This document shows positions 35,971-45,011 of a stretch of 64,000 nucleotides of DNA, piece by piece. The notes under the pieces were generated by a model. The model did not search any database and was not told the DNA's origin. It saw only the letters and a list, made by a program, of their open reading frames with translations. Location of the stretch: contig NZ_PPFE01000003.1 of the NCBI RefSeq assembly GCF_002917925.1, positions 434,001-498,000 of the forward strand, written 5' to 3'. The translations under genes were made by a program, and so were the position numbers. The number at the start of each line of letters is the position of its first letter. The stretch's first letter is position 1. The stretch is from Roseovarius confluentis. Its GTDB lineage: Bacteria > Pseudomonadota > Alphaproteobacteria > Rhodobacterales > Rhodobacteraceae.

Positions 35971-36965
35971 AGCGACGCGCCGACCATCAGGGCCACGTCG
36001 ACGAGGCGATAGGCATAGCCCATCTCGTTGTCGTACCATGCGTAGATCTTCACGTGGGTGCCGTTGACGACCATGGTCGAGGGCGCGTCGACGATGCCGG
36101 AGCGTTGATCGTTGGTGTAGTCGGCGGAGACCAGCGGGCGTTCCTCGTAGCCAAGGATATTTTTCAGCGAGCCTTCGGACGCGGCCTTGAAGAAGGTGTT
36201 GACCTCTTCGGCGGTGGTTTCGCGCTCGACCTCGAACACGCAGTCGGTGATCGAGGCATTCAGCAGCGGCACGCGGACGGCGTGGCCGTTCAGGCGGCCC
36301 TTCAGTTCGGGGTAGATCAGCGTGATCGCCGTGGCGCTGCCGGTGGTCGTCGGGATCAGCGAGTTCAGCGCAGAGCGGGCACGGCGCAGGTCCTTGGCGG
36401 GGCGGTCGACGATGGTCTGCGTGTTGGTGACATCGTGGATCGTGGTCATTGAGCCGTGCTTGATCCGCAGGTTTTCGTGGATGACCTTGACCACGGGGGC
36501 GAGGCAATTGGTGGTGCAGCTGGCGGCGGTGACGATGCGGTGGCGGGCGGGGTCGTAGATGTCGGCGTTGACGCCCATGACGATGTTGGCGGCATCGCCG
36601 TCCTTGACCGGGGCGGAGACGACCACCTTTTTCACGCCCGCGTCGAAATAGGGGGCGAGCTTGGCCTCGGACTTGAACACGCCGGTGCAGTCGATGACCA
36701 CGTCGACGCCATCGAGCGGCAGAGCCGACAGGTCGCGCGTGCCGATGAAGGGGATGCGGGTGCCGTCGATGGTGACGCTGTCGGCGTCATGGGAGAAGTC
36801 GGCGTCCCAGCGGCCATGCACGGTATCGAATTCCAGAAGATGCGCGTGCATTTCCGGGTCGCCCACGGCGTCGTTGATCCAGGCGATTTGCGCACCGCGC
36901 TCCAGCAGGGGTTTCAGGATCAGCTTGCCGATGCGGCCCAGCCCGTTGACGGCGTATGTTGTCAT
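35967..36965 (-). CDS. ArsJ-associated glyceraldehyde-3-phosphate dehydrogenase
   Basis: 332 residues. Rossmann start [14 protein letters not shown], catalytic Cys in [12 protein letters not shown] (about 154-165), and the phosphate-site motif TTTGSATA. It acts on GAP with arsenate in place of phosphate to make 1-arseno-3-phosphoglycerate, the ArsJ substrate. Middle gene of the operon; 4-nt overlaps join it to the ArsR-ArsC gene and to arsJ. This copy is probably dedicated to arsenate detoxification rather than glycolysis. Confidence 0.93.
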   Translation of the reverse strand: MTTYAVNGLGRIGKLILKPLLERGAQIAWINDAVGDPEMHAHLLEFDTVHGRWDADFSHDADSVTIDGTRIPFIGTRDLSALPLDGVDVVIDCTGVFKSEAKLAPYFDAGVKKVVVSAPVKDGDAANIVMGVNADIYDPARHRIVTAASCTTNCLAPVVKVIHENLRIKHGSMTTIHDVTNTQTIVDRPAKDLRRARSALNSLIPTTTGSATAITLIYPELKGRLNGHAVRVPLLNASITDCVFEVERETTAEEVNTFFKAASEGSLKNILGYEERPLVSADYTNDQRSGIVDAPSTMVVNGTHVKIYAWYDNEMGYAYRLVDVALMVGASL

Positions 36966-37807
36966 GCGGAGGCTCCGCTGTTGATGTTTGCGATGTCGTC
37001 CACGGCTTTTTGTAGGGAAATCCGATCGAGACTGTCGAGTGACAAGCTTGTAAACGCCTTGATGCGGTTCTGAAGTGCGCCGTAGGCCTGTTGGAAGGCG
37101 AGCGCCTTTTGCGCGTCGGTGCCCTCGGCCTTCACCGGGTCGGGCATGCCCCAATGGGCGCTGACGGGCTGGCCGGTCCAGGCCGGGCATTCCTCGTTCG
37201 CGGCTTGGTTGCAGACGGTAAAGACGAAATCGAATTGCGGCGCGTCGGGGCCCTGGAAAACCGAGACGTTCTTGGCCTCAAGCACCGAGGTGTCGTGGCC
37301 TTTCTGTTGCAGCACGTCGAGGGCGAAGGGGTTCAGTTCGGACCTGGGCTTGGTGCCAGCCGAATAGGCGTTGAAGCGGTCGCCGCCCTCCGCCCTGAGA
37401 AGGCATTCTGCAAAGATCGAGCGGGCGGAATTGCCGGTGCAGATGAAGAGCACGTTGTACTTGCGGTCGGTCATTTGGGGAACTCCGAGAAGAGTGTGCT
37501 GGGAGGTGAGGGAACAGGCATCGGGGCGGCCACGGCAGCAATCGCCGATGAGATAGTCGAGGGTTTGTCGCATCGCTGTCATGTCGACGCTGTAGCGCAG
37601 AGAGGTGCCGGTGCGCGTGCGCGTGATCAGCCCTGCCTGCACCAGCGCGTTCACGTAGGTCGAGAGCGTGTTGGGTTTGAGGTCGAGCGCGCGGGCCAGT
37701 TCGGTCGCCGGGACGGCATCGGGATAGCGCCGCATCAGAAGGCGAAAGACCGCCATGCGCCGGGGATGGCCGAGGGTGGCGAGCCGGTGGGGAATCATTG
37801 TTTCCAT
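36962..37807 (-). CDS. ArsR-type repressor fused to thioredoxin-type ArsC arsenate reductase
   Basis: 281 residues. Residues 1-95 form an ArsR-like winged helix ([39 protein letters not shown]) with C90, C91 and C98 as possible arsenite ligands. Residues 115-275 form an LMW-phosphatase-type ArsC: P-loop CTGNSAR (C123-R129) and relay cysteines C199 and C207 in [11 protein letters not shown] single uninterrupted frame codes for both. First gene of the operon, so it probably represses its own transcription and reduces arsenate. ATG 37798 is an alternative start with GGAAA at better spacing, since 37807 is only 1 bp from the operator. Confidence 0.9.
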   Translation of the reverse strand: METMIPHRLATLGHPRRMAVFRLLMRRYPDAVPATELARALDLKPNTLSTYVNALVQAGLITRTRTGTSLRYSVDMTAMRQTLDYLIGDCCRGRPDACSLTSQHTLLGVPQMTDRKYNVLFICTGNSARSIFAECLLRAEGGDRFNAYSAGTKPRSELNPFALDVLQQKGHDTSVLEAKNVSVFQGPDAPQFDFVFTVCNQAANEECPAWTGQPVSAHWGMPDPVKAEGTDAQKALAFQQAYGALQNRIKAFTSLSLDSLDRISLQKAVDDIANINSGASA

Positions 37808-37808
37808 G

Positions 37809-37826
37809 ATTCATGAAATATTGAAT
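37809..37826. promoter_or_regulatory. ArsR-like operator
   Basis: ATTCA (37809-37813) and TGAAT (37822-37826) form an inverted repeat with an 8-bp AT-rich centre, next to the ArsR-ArsC start. ArsR family operators often have TTCA/TGAA arms. Autoregulation of the operon is inferred. Confidence 0.6.
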
Positions 37827-37904
37827 TAGTGGCGCATCCGCAAGTGTGGATGTGCCGATGTCATTCACGCATGAACGAAACTGGCCGAGCTGCGTTGCCC
37901 CTGC

Positions 37905-38618
37905 ATGGCACATGGTACGAACAACAGGGTTCTGTGTGCGCTGGACATCACGACGCGCGATGAGGTGACCAGGCACTGCGAGGATGTGACGCTGGAGGCC
38001 GGCGCGGTCTTGCAGCGCTCGGGCGAGGCAACACATGCGGTCTATTTTCCCGAAACCGCCGTGATCTCCGCGATTGCGACCTACAGCGACGGGTCGGGCA
38101 TCGAGATGGCCAATATCGGGCGCGAGGCGTCGACGGCGGTGAACCTGATGTTGGGCCAGTCGCGGCATTTCCACACCGACGAAGTGCAGATCGCGGGCGC
38201 AGCGCTGCGCCTGTCGGCAGAGCGGTTCGTGCAGTTGAAATCCGAGCACGAGGCGTTCGAGCGGGTGCTGTTCGCCAGTGCGCAATCGGTGTTCTACCAG
38301 GTCATGATCTCGGGTGCGTGCAACGGGGCGCACAGTGCGCGGCAACGCCTGGCGCGGTGGCTGCTGACGATGGCGGACCGGATCGACGGCAGCGAGATGC
38401 GGCTGACACACGACTTCCTGGCCGAGATGCTGGGGGTCCGGCGGGCGACGGTCACGGAAGCTGCGCAGGACCTTCAGGAGAACGGACTGATTTCCTACAG
38501 GCGGGGGCGGGTCAGGATCACCGACCGCACCGGGCTGACGAACGCCAGCTGCGAATGTTACAACCTCGTGCGGGCGGCGAACCGTGAGTTGTTGCCCGAA
38601 ATTGATCGGGACGCGTGA
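37905..38618 (+). CDS. Crp/Fnr family transcription regulator
   Basis: 237 residues. N-terminal cyclic-nucleotide-like beta-barrel (LEAGAVLQRSGEATHAVYFP) and a C-terminal winged helix with recognition helix in LTHDFLAEMLGVRRATVTEA. No FNR-type N-terminal cysteine cluster, so it does not look like an Fe-S oxygen sensor, and cAMP-contact residues are not obvious. Its signal is unknown. Divergent from the arsenic operon; the start has no strong ribosome site. Confidence 0.88.
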   Translation: MAHGTNNRVLCALDITTRDEVTRHCEDVTLEAGAVLQRSGEATHAVYFPETAVISAIATYSDGSGIEMANIGREASTAVNLMLGQSRHFHTDEVQIAGAALRLSAERFVQLKSEHEAFERVLFASAQSVFYQVMISGACNGAHSARQRLARWLLTMADRIDGSEMRLTHDFLAEMLGVRRATVTEAAQDLQENGLISYRRGRVRITDRTGLTNASCECYNLVRAANRELLPEIDRDA

Positions 38619-38633
38619 AATCGCTATTCATGG

Positions 38634-38647
38634 TACGTTATCGTACA
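38634..38647. promoter_or_regulatory. Inverted repeat GTACG-TTAT-CGTAC upstream of the LOV kinase
   Basis: A perfect 5-bp inverted repeat in an AT-rich patch, 86 bp before the kinase start. A possible operator or promoter element; no regulator is identified. Confidence 0.35.
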
Positions 38648-38732
38648 GATCTCGCGCTGGACGTCCCATAAGGTCGGCCTATCTTGGCCGCAGTTCACGC
38701 GATAAATCATGTTCTGAAGAGGGGGATGGCCC

Positions 38733-39815
38733 ATGAGAGTGATGGACGCCAGCATGGATGGCGATGACGTGATGAAGAATGCGATCCGGCATTCTCCGTT
38801 GTCGATCGTGCTGACGGACCCGCGGATCAAGGACAATCCGATCACCTATGTCAATTCCGCCTTCGAGGCGCTGACGCTGTATAGCCGGCGATACGCGGTC
38901 GGGCGCAATTGTCGTTTCCTGCAAGGGCCGGAGACGGAAGAACGGCATGTGACCCGCATCCGTGATGGATTGAAATCCGAACAGGAATTCGAGGTCACGC
39001 TGACCAATTACCGCGCCGACGGCTCGGCCTTTCGCAACCAGTTGCTGATCGCGCCGATCCACGGAGAGGACGGCGAGTTGACGGCGTTCTTCGGCCTTCA
39101 GCGCGAGGTGCCGGACCCTGCAGGCGCAGCGGAGGGGGACGACGCGTCGATGGGATTGCTGCGCGAGTTGCAGCACCGGGTGAAGAACCACCTGTCGATG
39201 ATCGTCAGCATGATCCGCATCCAGGCCCGGCAGAACGTGACCGAGGACTCGCTGAAGGCGATCGGGCGGCGGATCGAGGCACTGTCGGTTCTTTATGACG
39301 AACTGTTGAGCGGCGGCGGGACTGGCGCCAGCGAGGAGATCGCCACGGGCGCCTACCTGAGCCGCATCGCGTCGGTCGTGTCGAGCCTGGAGCCGCGCGG
39401 GGCGATCCGGGTGAACGTGGAATGCGACGAGATCTCGCTGCCCGTGGACCAGGCGGCGCGGCTGGGGCTTTTGCTGTCGGAATTCATGACCAACGCGTTC
39501 GAGCACGCGTTCGAGGGGCGATCATCGGGCACACTCGAAGTGCGGTTCGCGCGGCGCGAGGACGGCGGTGTTTATCTGATGGTGGAGGATGACGGCAACG
39601 GGTTGCCGGAGAACAGCAACTGGCCCTTTTCGGCGCCCAGCATCGCGGCTCAGAAGAACCGGGCGGAGCATCACGACGGCGCGCTGGACACGACGGGCGA
39701 AGACGGCAAGCCCGGCGTGGGCGGCAGCATCGTGCAGGCGCTGACGCAATCGCTGGACGCGGAGCTTTCGGTTGAGCGGCTGGAGCAGGGCACGCGGGTG
39801 ACGGTCGAGTTGTGA
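38733..39815 (+). CDS. LOV-domain blue-light histidine kinase (HWE/HisKA_2 type)
   Basis: 360 residues. Residues 15-125 form a LOV domain with the flavin-adduct motif GRNCRFLQG (C60) and flavin contacts N92, N102 and Q123 at the expected spacing. Residues 140-360 hold a HisKA_2-type dimerisation helix, ELQHRVKNHLSMIVSMIRIQ with phospho-His H148, then the ATPase domain with N-box FMTNAFEHAF and DDGNGLPE. The protein should sense blue light through FMN and pass phosphate to an unlinked response regulator, often of the general stress pathway. No regulator is adjacent. Confidence 0.93.
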   Translation: MRVMDASMDGDDVMKNAIRHSPLSIVLTDPRIKDNPITYVNSAFEALTLYSRRYAVGRNCRFLQGPETEERHVTRIRDGLKSEQEFEVTLTNYRADGSAFRNQLLIAPIHGEDGELTAFFGLQREVPDPAGAAEGDDASMGLLRELQHRVKNHLSMIVSMIRIQARQNVTEDSLKAIGRRIEALSVLYDELLSGGGTGASEEIATGAYLSRIASVVSSLEPRGAIRVNVECDEISLPVDQAARLGLLLSEFMTNAFEHAFEGRSSGTLEVRFARREDGGVYLMVEDDGNGLPENSNWPFSAPSIAAQKNRAEHHDGALDTTGEDGKPGVGGSIVQALTQSLDAELSVERLEQGTRVTVEL

Positions 39816-40119
39816 CCGGGTGAGGCGGGGGCCAGGGGCTTGGGCCGGACTGAAATGGGGATGTCGACGTGGTGCCGGATGCCCGGGCGTCTGCACCGAC
39901 ATCAGCGCACAGGGTCTGCCCACGCGGCACGTCCGTTTTGCGGGTGCGAAGTCAACGGATCGCCGCGACAGATTGGGCGAACGTCTCTGCCACGTTCTGT
40001 CGCCGGATTTCATGCTCCTTGCCGGGTCAGCTTGCGCCGCTTTTTTGGGGGTCGCCGCTTTTTCGGACCGGGGCCTGGAATGCGTGCAGCCCTATCCGAC
40101 CGCACGCATTGACCCGTTT
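39816..40119. other. 304-bp gap between convergent genes
   Basis: Between the LOV kinase and zinT stops. No gene with convincing composition and no strong hairpin was found. Confidence 0.5.
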
Positions 40120-40785
40120 TCAGTGGGCCATCATTTCTTCAGCCACGTCCGCGCCGCTGAGTTCGGCGGGGTAGTAGGTTGGCCAATTGGTGACTTCCTC
40201 GAGCAGCTTCGCCCGGTCGTCGCCCCAGTAGAGGTGGAAGTGTCCGGCATCCTGCGGCGCGATGGCATGGTCGCTGAACTGGATGAACGCGGGTGCCCCG
40301 GCGTCGCCACCGCTCTTTTCGAATATGTAGCGGACACCGCGGTTGCCGGCCTTGTAGGTCAGCACTTCGTAGCCGTCGTTGGCATAGCGGCCCTGCAGCG
40401 GGGTGCCGTCGTCGAAGAAGGTAACGCTGTCACCTTCGATGAGGATACGGTCGACCTCGGTCGCATAGCCGGTCTGGTAGTAGTCGGTGTATTCGGCCGC
40501 TGTCTTGTCCCCATGCTCGGCCTTGTGCGCCATGACGGGGTCGAGCGTTCCGTCCTGCAGCAGCGGGTAGACCGATTGCCAGTCTCCTTCCCAGTCCGAG
40601 AGGTTGCGGTCCTCGATCTGGTCATCCTCGAAGTAACCGTTGTAGACCTTGTCGTTACCGTGATCGTGTTCTTCGGAATGATCGTGATCATGTGTGCTTT
40701 CGCTTTGGGCGAACGCCGGCGCGGCAAGCACGAGCAAGGCGCCGGTGGCGACGGTGGCAACGCACCTGGCGAATGTCTGTTGCAT
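40120..40785 (-). CDS. zinT: ZinT family periplasmic metal-binding protein
   Basis: 221 residues from ATG 40785 (AGGAG upstream); the longer frame from 40848 reads through the promoter region. The signal peptide ends PAFA. A histidine-rich stretch THDHDHSEEHDHGND is followed by the ZinT lipocalin domain starting at VYNGYFEDDQIEDRNLSDWE; other conserved parts are FIQFSDHAIAPQDAGHFHLY. It binds zinc or cadmium and helps zinc uptake when zinc is scarce. The Zur-like site upstream fits zinc control. Confidence 0.94.
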   Translation of the reverse strand: MQQTFARCVATVATGALLVLAAPAFAQSESTHDHDHSEEHDHGNDKVYNGYFEDDQIEDRNLSDWEGDWQSVYPLLQDGTLDPVMAHKAEHGDKTAAEYTDYYQTGYATEVDRILIEGDSVTFFDDGTPLQGRYANDGYEVLTYKAGNRGVRYIFEKSGGDAGAPAFIQFSDHAIAPQDAGHFHLYWGDDRAKLLEEVTNWPTYYPAELSGADVAEEMMAH

Positions 40786-40831
40786 GAGAGGCTCCTGTGT
40801 TGACGGGATCTTCGACCCCATGAATATTAAT

Positions 40832-40844
40832 GTTATTACATAAC
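40832..40844. promoter_or_regulatory. Zur-box-like palindrome upstream of zinT
   Basis: GTTAT-TAC-ATAAC, a perfect 5-bp inverted repeat 47 bp before the zinT start. It matches the AT-rich TTAT...ATAA form of alphaproteobacterial Zur operators, and the downstream product is a zinc-scarcity protein. Confidence 0.7.
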
Positions 40845-41127
40845 GCATCCTCCTTAACGAACGGATTTTGCTTTGACAACCGGGTTACGCAGTTGAAGAC
40901 CTGTTCAGACGCGAAAGACTGCCGAACGGCAAGTGCTGCCGCGCGCCCGTCCGTTGCACGTGCAAGCCCGCTCCGGTTCGGCGCAGTCAATCTGGTTCGA
41001 ACGCCGCCACTCGCGGTATCGAGAACCGCGATGCAACAGCACGCTGTGCGTGGGCCGCTCGCAACGTCTGTTCGCTTGGCGTGAAGGCATGTCCACGCCT
41101 CCCTGAACTGGAAAGCCGCCGATGCAA
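40845..41127. other. Intergenic region between zinT and the alanine symporter
   Basis: About 280 bp upstream of the zinT operator. It holds no convincing gene, only short frames with random-looking residue use. Confidence 0.5.
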
Positions 41128-41157
41128 AACCGCCCCCGCAGAGCCTGCGAGGGCGGT
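41128..41157 (-). terminator. Terminator of the alanine/sodium symporter gene
   Basis: On the minus strand ACCGCCCTCGCAG pairs with CTGCGGGGGCGGT (one mismatch) around a short GCT loop, followed by TTTTGC. Confidence 0.8.
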
Positions 41158-41198
41158 GTCGTTGGTGGGGCGGACCCGCGTCGGGGGGCCGCAGCGCC

Positions 41199-42743
41199 TT
41201 ACTTGTACTTCTTGATCTCGCCTGAGCGCAGGCGCGACGCGTAGCTTTGCAGCTCGCGCTTGACGATCGGCATCAGGAAGTAGAGGCCCAGCACGTTGAC
41301 CACCGCCATCGCGAAAATCGCGGCATCGGAGAAGTCGATCACCGGGCCGAGGCTGGAGGCCGCGCCGATTACCACGAAGATGCAGAAGATCAGCTTGAAG
41401 ATCAGCTCTTTCGTCTGGCCCTCACCGAAGAGGTAGGTCCAGGCCTTCAGCCCGTAATAGGACCAGCTGAGCATCGTGGAGAAGGCGAAGAGGATCACCG
41501 CCAGCGCCAGGATGTACTTGAACCCGTCGATCGAGGACTGGAACGCCGCCGAGGTCAGCGCGACGCCGGAATTGTCGCCGACGGTCTGGATCGCGGTGCC
41601 CGCCTCGTTCAGCACGAAGAGGCCGGTTTCGGGGTCGGTGACCAGCTGGTCGGTGATGATGATCACCAGCGCGGTCATGGTGCAGACCACGACCGTGTCG
41701 ATGAAGGGTTCCAGCAGCGACACGAAGCCCTCGGTGATCGGTTCCTTGGTGCGCACCGCCGAGTGCGCGATGGCCGCCGAGCCCACGCCCGCCTCGTTCG
41801 AGAAGGCGGCGCGGCGGAAGCCCTGTATCAGCGCGCCCACCATGCCGCCGGCGACGCCGAGGCCGGTGAAGGCACCCTCGAAGATGCGCCCGAAGGCGGT
41901 GCCGATCTGGTCGAAGTTCATCAGGATGATGATCAGCGCGGTGCCGACATAGAGGATGCCCATGAACGGCACGACCTTTTCGGTGACCTTGGCGATGGAT
42001 TTCAGCCCGCCGACGATCACGGCGAAGACGACCGACGCCATGACAAGGCCGGTGATCCAGCCGGGGTAGTCACCGAGGACGTTGGCAAGCTGCGCGTGGG
42101 CCTGGTTGGCCTGGAACATGTTGCCGCCGCCAAGCGCGCCGAGGATGCAGAAGACCGAGAAGAGCACCGCGAGGATGCCGCCGCCGAAGATGCCACGTTC
42201 CTTGAACCCCTTGGAGAGGTAATACATCGGGCCGCCCGAGACTTTGCCATCGGGGTATTCGTTGCGGTATTTCACGCCGAGCGTACATTCGGTGAACTTG
42301 GACGCCATGCCCATGAGGCCGGCGAGGATCATCCAGAACGTGGCCCCCGGACCGCCGATGCCGATGGCGACCGCGACGCCCGCGATGTTGCCGAGGCCTA
42401 CTGTGCCCGAAAGCGCCGTGGCGAGCGCCTGGAAGTGGCTGACTTCGCCCGCGTCGTTGGGATCGGAATAGTCGCCTTTCACAAGAGCGATGGAGTGGCC
42501 GACCCAGCGGAACTGCACCACGCCGAAATAAATGGTGAAGACGGTGGCGGCGATCACAAGCCAGCCCACGATCCAGGGGAAACTGGTGCCGGGAAAGTCG
42601 GAGAAGATCAGGCTGACGAACCAGCCGGTGGAGTTGGCGAAGATCTCGTTGACCCGCTCGTCGATGGATTGCGCCAGGGCCGGGGCGCTGAGCGCGAGCA
42701 GGGCGAAGAGCGCCGCCAGGGGCGTCTTGAGTGAATGTTTCAT
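41199..42743 (-). CDS. Alanine/glycine:sodium symporter (AGCS family)
   Basis: 514 residues from ATG 42743; an unsupported frame extends to 42980. An N-terminal signal-like helix ending PALAQ is followed by about ten membrane segments. AGCS marks: GVVQFRWVGHSIALVKGDYS, FQALATALSGTVGLGNIAGVA and RAAFSNEAGVGSAAIAH. It imports alanine or glycine with Na+. The leading cleavable-looking segment is common in marine relatives. Possibly co-transcribed with uspA, which lies 40 bp upstream. Confidence 0.94.
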   Translation of the reverse strand: MKHSLKTPLAALFALLALSAPALAQSIDERVNEIFANSTGWFVSLIFSDFPGTSFPWIVGWLVIAATVFTIYFGVVQFRWVGHSIALVKGDYSDPNDAGEVSHFQALATALSGTVGLGNIAGVAVAIGIGGPGATFWMILAGLMGMASKFTECTLGVKYRNEYPDGKVSGGPMYYLSKGFKERGIFGGGILAVLFSVFCILGALGGGNMFQANQAHAQLANVLGDYPGWITGLVMASVVFAVIVGGLKSIAKVTEKVVPFMGILYVGTALIIILMNFDQIGTAFGRIFEGAFTGLGVAGGMVGALIQGFRRAAFSNEAGVGSAAIAHSAVRTKEPITEGFVSLLEPFIDTVVVCTMTALVIIITDQLVTDPETGLFVLNEAGTAIQTVGDNSGVALTSAAFQSSIDGFKYILALAVILFAFSTMLSWSYYGLKAWTYLFGEGQTKELIFKLIFCIFVVIGAASSLGPVIDFSDAAIFAMAVVNVLGLYFLMPIVKRELQSYASRLRSGEIKKYK

Positions 42744-42783
42744 CTGTGTCCCTCGATTTTCTTGTTGAATGCTTGGCGCGTTG

Positions 42784-43218
42784 TCACGGCACGATGGTGA
42801 CGGGCACGGGCGCCGCCTGCGCGAGGCTGCCCGCGACCGAGCCGAAGAGGCGCGAGGACAAGGCGGAATGGCCGGTGCGGCCGATGACGATCTGTTCGGC
42901 CTTGTTCTCGTTGATGATGTCGACCAGCGTATCGGCGATATGACCGTAGCGCAGGACCGTGGTGGCGCTAATGCCGGCATCGGTGAGCTTTTTCAGAACG
43001 GGTTTGAGCAGCGCATCCTCGGCGCGAGCCAGCTCTTCCTTGCGGCGCATGTGCCGTTCCTCGAGCTCTTCCTTGGTGAGGAAGGAATAAGGCGACCATT
43101 CCAGCACGTGGGCGACGATCACCTCGGCGCCTTGTGCCTTTGCCAGGGTGGTTGCGAAGTCGAGAGCCGCCTTGGCGCTTTCACTGTCGTCAAATCCCAG
43201 GACCAGTTTTTTTGACAT
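42784..43218 (-). CDS. Universal stress protein (UspA family)
   Basis: 144 residues from ATG 43218 (AGGAGAG upstream). Starts KKLVLGFDDSESAKAALDFA and has the ATP-binding GRTGHSALSSRLFGSVA near the C-terminus (G-2x-G-9x-G-S form). It lies directly upstream of the AGCS transporter on the same strand. Usp proteins next to a transporter often modulate it, which would fit here, but this is inferred. Confidence 0.92.
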   Translation of the reverse strand: MSKKLVLGFDDSESAKAALDFATTLAKAQGAEVIVAHVLEWSPYSFLTKEELEERHMRRKEELARAEDALLKPVLKKLTDAGISATTVLRYGHIADTLVDIINENKAEQIVIGRTGHSALSSRLFGSVAGSLAQAAPVPVTIVP

Positions 43219-43385
43219 TGTTCTCTCCTGTCGTGTCATTCCGGATCGGAATCCGATCAGCGTAGACGCAAAAGGCGAGTCGGCGCGAGTTTTTTCAATT
43301 TCTGTAAGCAAGACGGTGCCGTAGGGTGCCGGATTCCGGTCGGTTTGCGGCTGGTTTGGGCGGTGCGGGAACAGCAGGCCGGGAG

Positions 43386-43406
43386 GTCCCGGAGCAAGTC
43401 CGGGAC
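43386..43406. repeat. Palindromic intergenic repeat, copy 1
   Basis: GTCCCGGA (43386-43393) and TCCGGGAC (43399-43406) around GCAAG, followed by GGGCG. A sister copy lies at 46367-46387. Confidence 0.75.
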
Positions 43407-43432
43407 GGGCGTGCTCGTGTGCCGGGGGGCGC

Positions 43433-44917
43433 CTAGAGGAACGCGGTTTCGTCGAAGCTGCGCAGCTTGCGGCTGTGGATGCGTTCCAGGGGCATGTCGC
43501 GGATATGCTCCATTGCGCGGATGCCGACCATCAAGTGGCGCGAGACCTGTGTCTTGTAGAAATCGCTGGCCATGCCGGGCAGTTTCAGTTCGCCATGCAG
43601 GGGCTTGTCCGACACGCACAGGAGCGTGCCGTAGGGCACCCTGAAGCGGAAGCCGTTGGCGGCGATGGTCGCACTTTCCATGTCGAGCGCGATGGCGCGG
43701 GACTGGCTGAGGCGCTGGACCGGGCCGGACTGATCGCGCAGTTCCCAGTTGCGGTTGTCGAAGCTGGCGACGGTGCCGGTGCGCATGACGCTTTTCAGCG
43801 CGTAGCCTTCCAGTTCGGTCTCGGCGGCGACGGCCTGTTCCAGCGCGATCTGCACCTCGGCCAGGGCCGGGATGGGCACCCAGGCGGGCAGGTCGGCATC
43901 GAGCACCGCGTCCTCGCGCAGGTAGGCGTGTGCAAGGACGAAATCGCCCAGCGACTGCGAGTTGCGCAAGCCCGCGCAATGGCCGACCATGATCCACGCG
44001 TGCGGGCGCAGGACGGCGATGTGGTCGGTCGCCGTCTTGGCGTTGGAGGGGCCGACGCCGATATTGACCAGCGTGATGCCGCTGCTGTCCTTGCGCTTGA
44101 GGTGGTAGGTGGGCATCTGCGGCAGCTTGGAAGTGGGGCGCAGCACCTCGTCGGGGCCGGTGATGGCCGTGTCGCCGGGGCCTATGAAGCTGTCGTAGCC
44201 ACTGTCGGGATCGGCCAGCATCTTGCGGGCGAAGGCTTCGAACTCGGCCACGTAGAACTGGTAGTTGGTGAAGAGAACGTGGTTCTGGAAATGCTCGGGC
44301 GCGGTGGCGGTGTAATGCGCGAGCCGGGCGAGGGAATAATCGACGCGCTGGGCCGTGAAGGGGGCAAGCGGCGCGGGGTCCTCTTGCATCACGGTGTAGG
44401 TGCCGTTGACGATGTCGTCGTTGGTGGTCGACAGGTCCGGCACATCGAAATAGTCGCGCAGGGTGAAATCGGACGCGCCCTGTTGCGGGACGGTAATGGA
44501 GGCGTCGTTGGCGACGGCGAAATGCACCGGCATGGGGGTGTCCGACACGCCGATGGTGACCGGCACCTCGTGGTTGTCCAGCAGGAGGCCGATCTGCTGT
44601 GTCAGGTAGTTGCGGAACATGCGCGGCCGGGTGACGGTCGTGCTGTAGGTGCCCGGCTCGGCCAGGTGGCCGAAGCTGAGGCGGCTGTCGATCTTGGCAT
44701 AGCTGGAGGTGCTGATGCGGATCTCGGGGTAGAAGGCGCGGACGGGGCGCGAGGGCTGGCCGTTCAGCATCGCGGCCTGGAACGCCTCGCACAGGAAGCG
44801 CACCGCGTCGTCGTAGAGGGCCACGAGATGCGCCACCGCCGCCGCGGCCTCGGTAAAGTTTTGCGGCGCGGGGGCGTGGGGGCTGTGATAGCGGCCGTCA
44901 TCGGCGGTCTGAGCCAT
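43433..44917 (-). CDS. amn: AMP nucleosidase
   Basis: 494 residues from ATG 44917; the frame runs on to 45031 without support. Hydrolyses AMP to adenine and ribose 5-phosphate. The N-terminal regulatory part (RVDYSLARLAHYTATAPEHF) precedes the phosphorylase-like catalytic domain with VNIGVGPSNAKTATDHIAVL, WIMVGHCAGLRNSQ and the acidic site IALDMESATIAANG. The C-terminus is complete. Single gene on the minus strand, divergent from the VOC gene. Confidence 0.95.
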   Translation of the reverse strand: MAQTADDGRYHSPHAPAPQNFTEAAAAVAHLVALYDDAVRFLCEAFQAAMLNGQPSRPVRAFYPEIRISTSSYAKIDSRLSFGHLAEPGTYSTTVTRPRMFRNYLTQQIGLLLDNHEVPVTIGVSDTPMPVHFAVANDASITVPQQGASDFTLRDYFDVPDLSTTNDDIVNGTYTVMQEDPAPLAPFTAQRVDYSLARLAHYTATAPEHFQNHVLFTNYQFYVAEFEAFARKMLADPDSGYDSFIGPGDTAITGPDEVLRPTSKLPQMPTYHLKRKDSSGITLVNIGVGPSNAKTATDHIAVLRPHAWIMVGHCAGLRNSQSLGDFVLAHAYLREDAVLDADLPAWVPIPALAEVQIALEQAVAAETELEGYALKSVMRTGTVASFDNRNWELRDQSGPVQRLSQSRAIALDMESATIAANGFRFRVPYGTLLCVSDKPLHGELKLPGMASDFYKTQVSRHLMVGIRAMEHIRDMPLERIHSRKLRSFDETAFL

Positions 44918-45011
44918 GGTGTACCCGTTACAATAAACTTGTGCGGCGCACGTTGACAGAGCAAGGGGCGCTTCGCAAGCTTGCGCCGATCTGGCTGCGA
45001 GGGAGGGGGCG

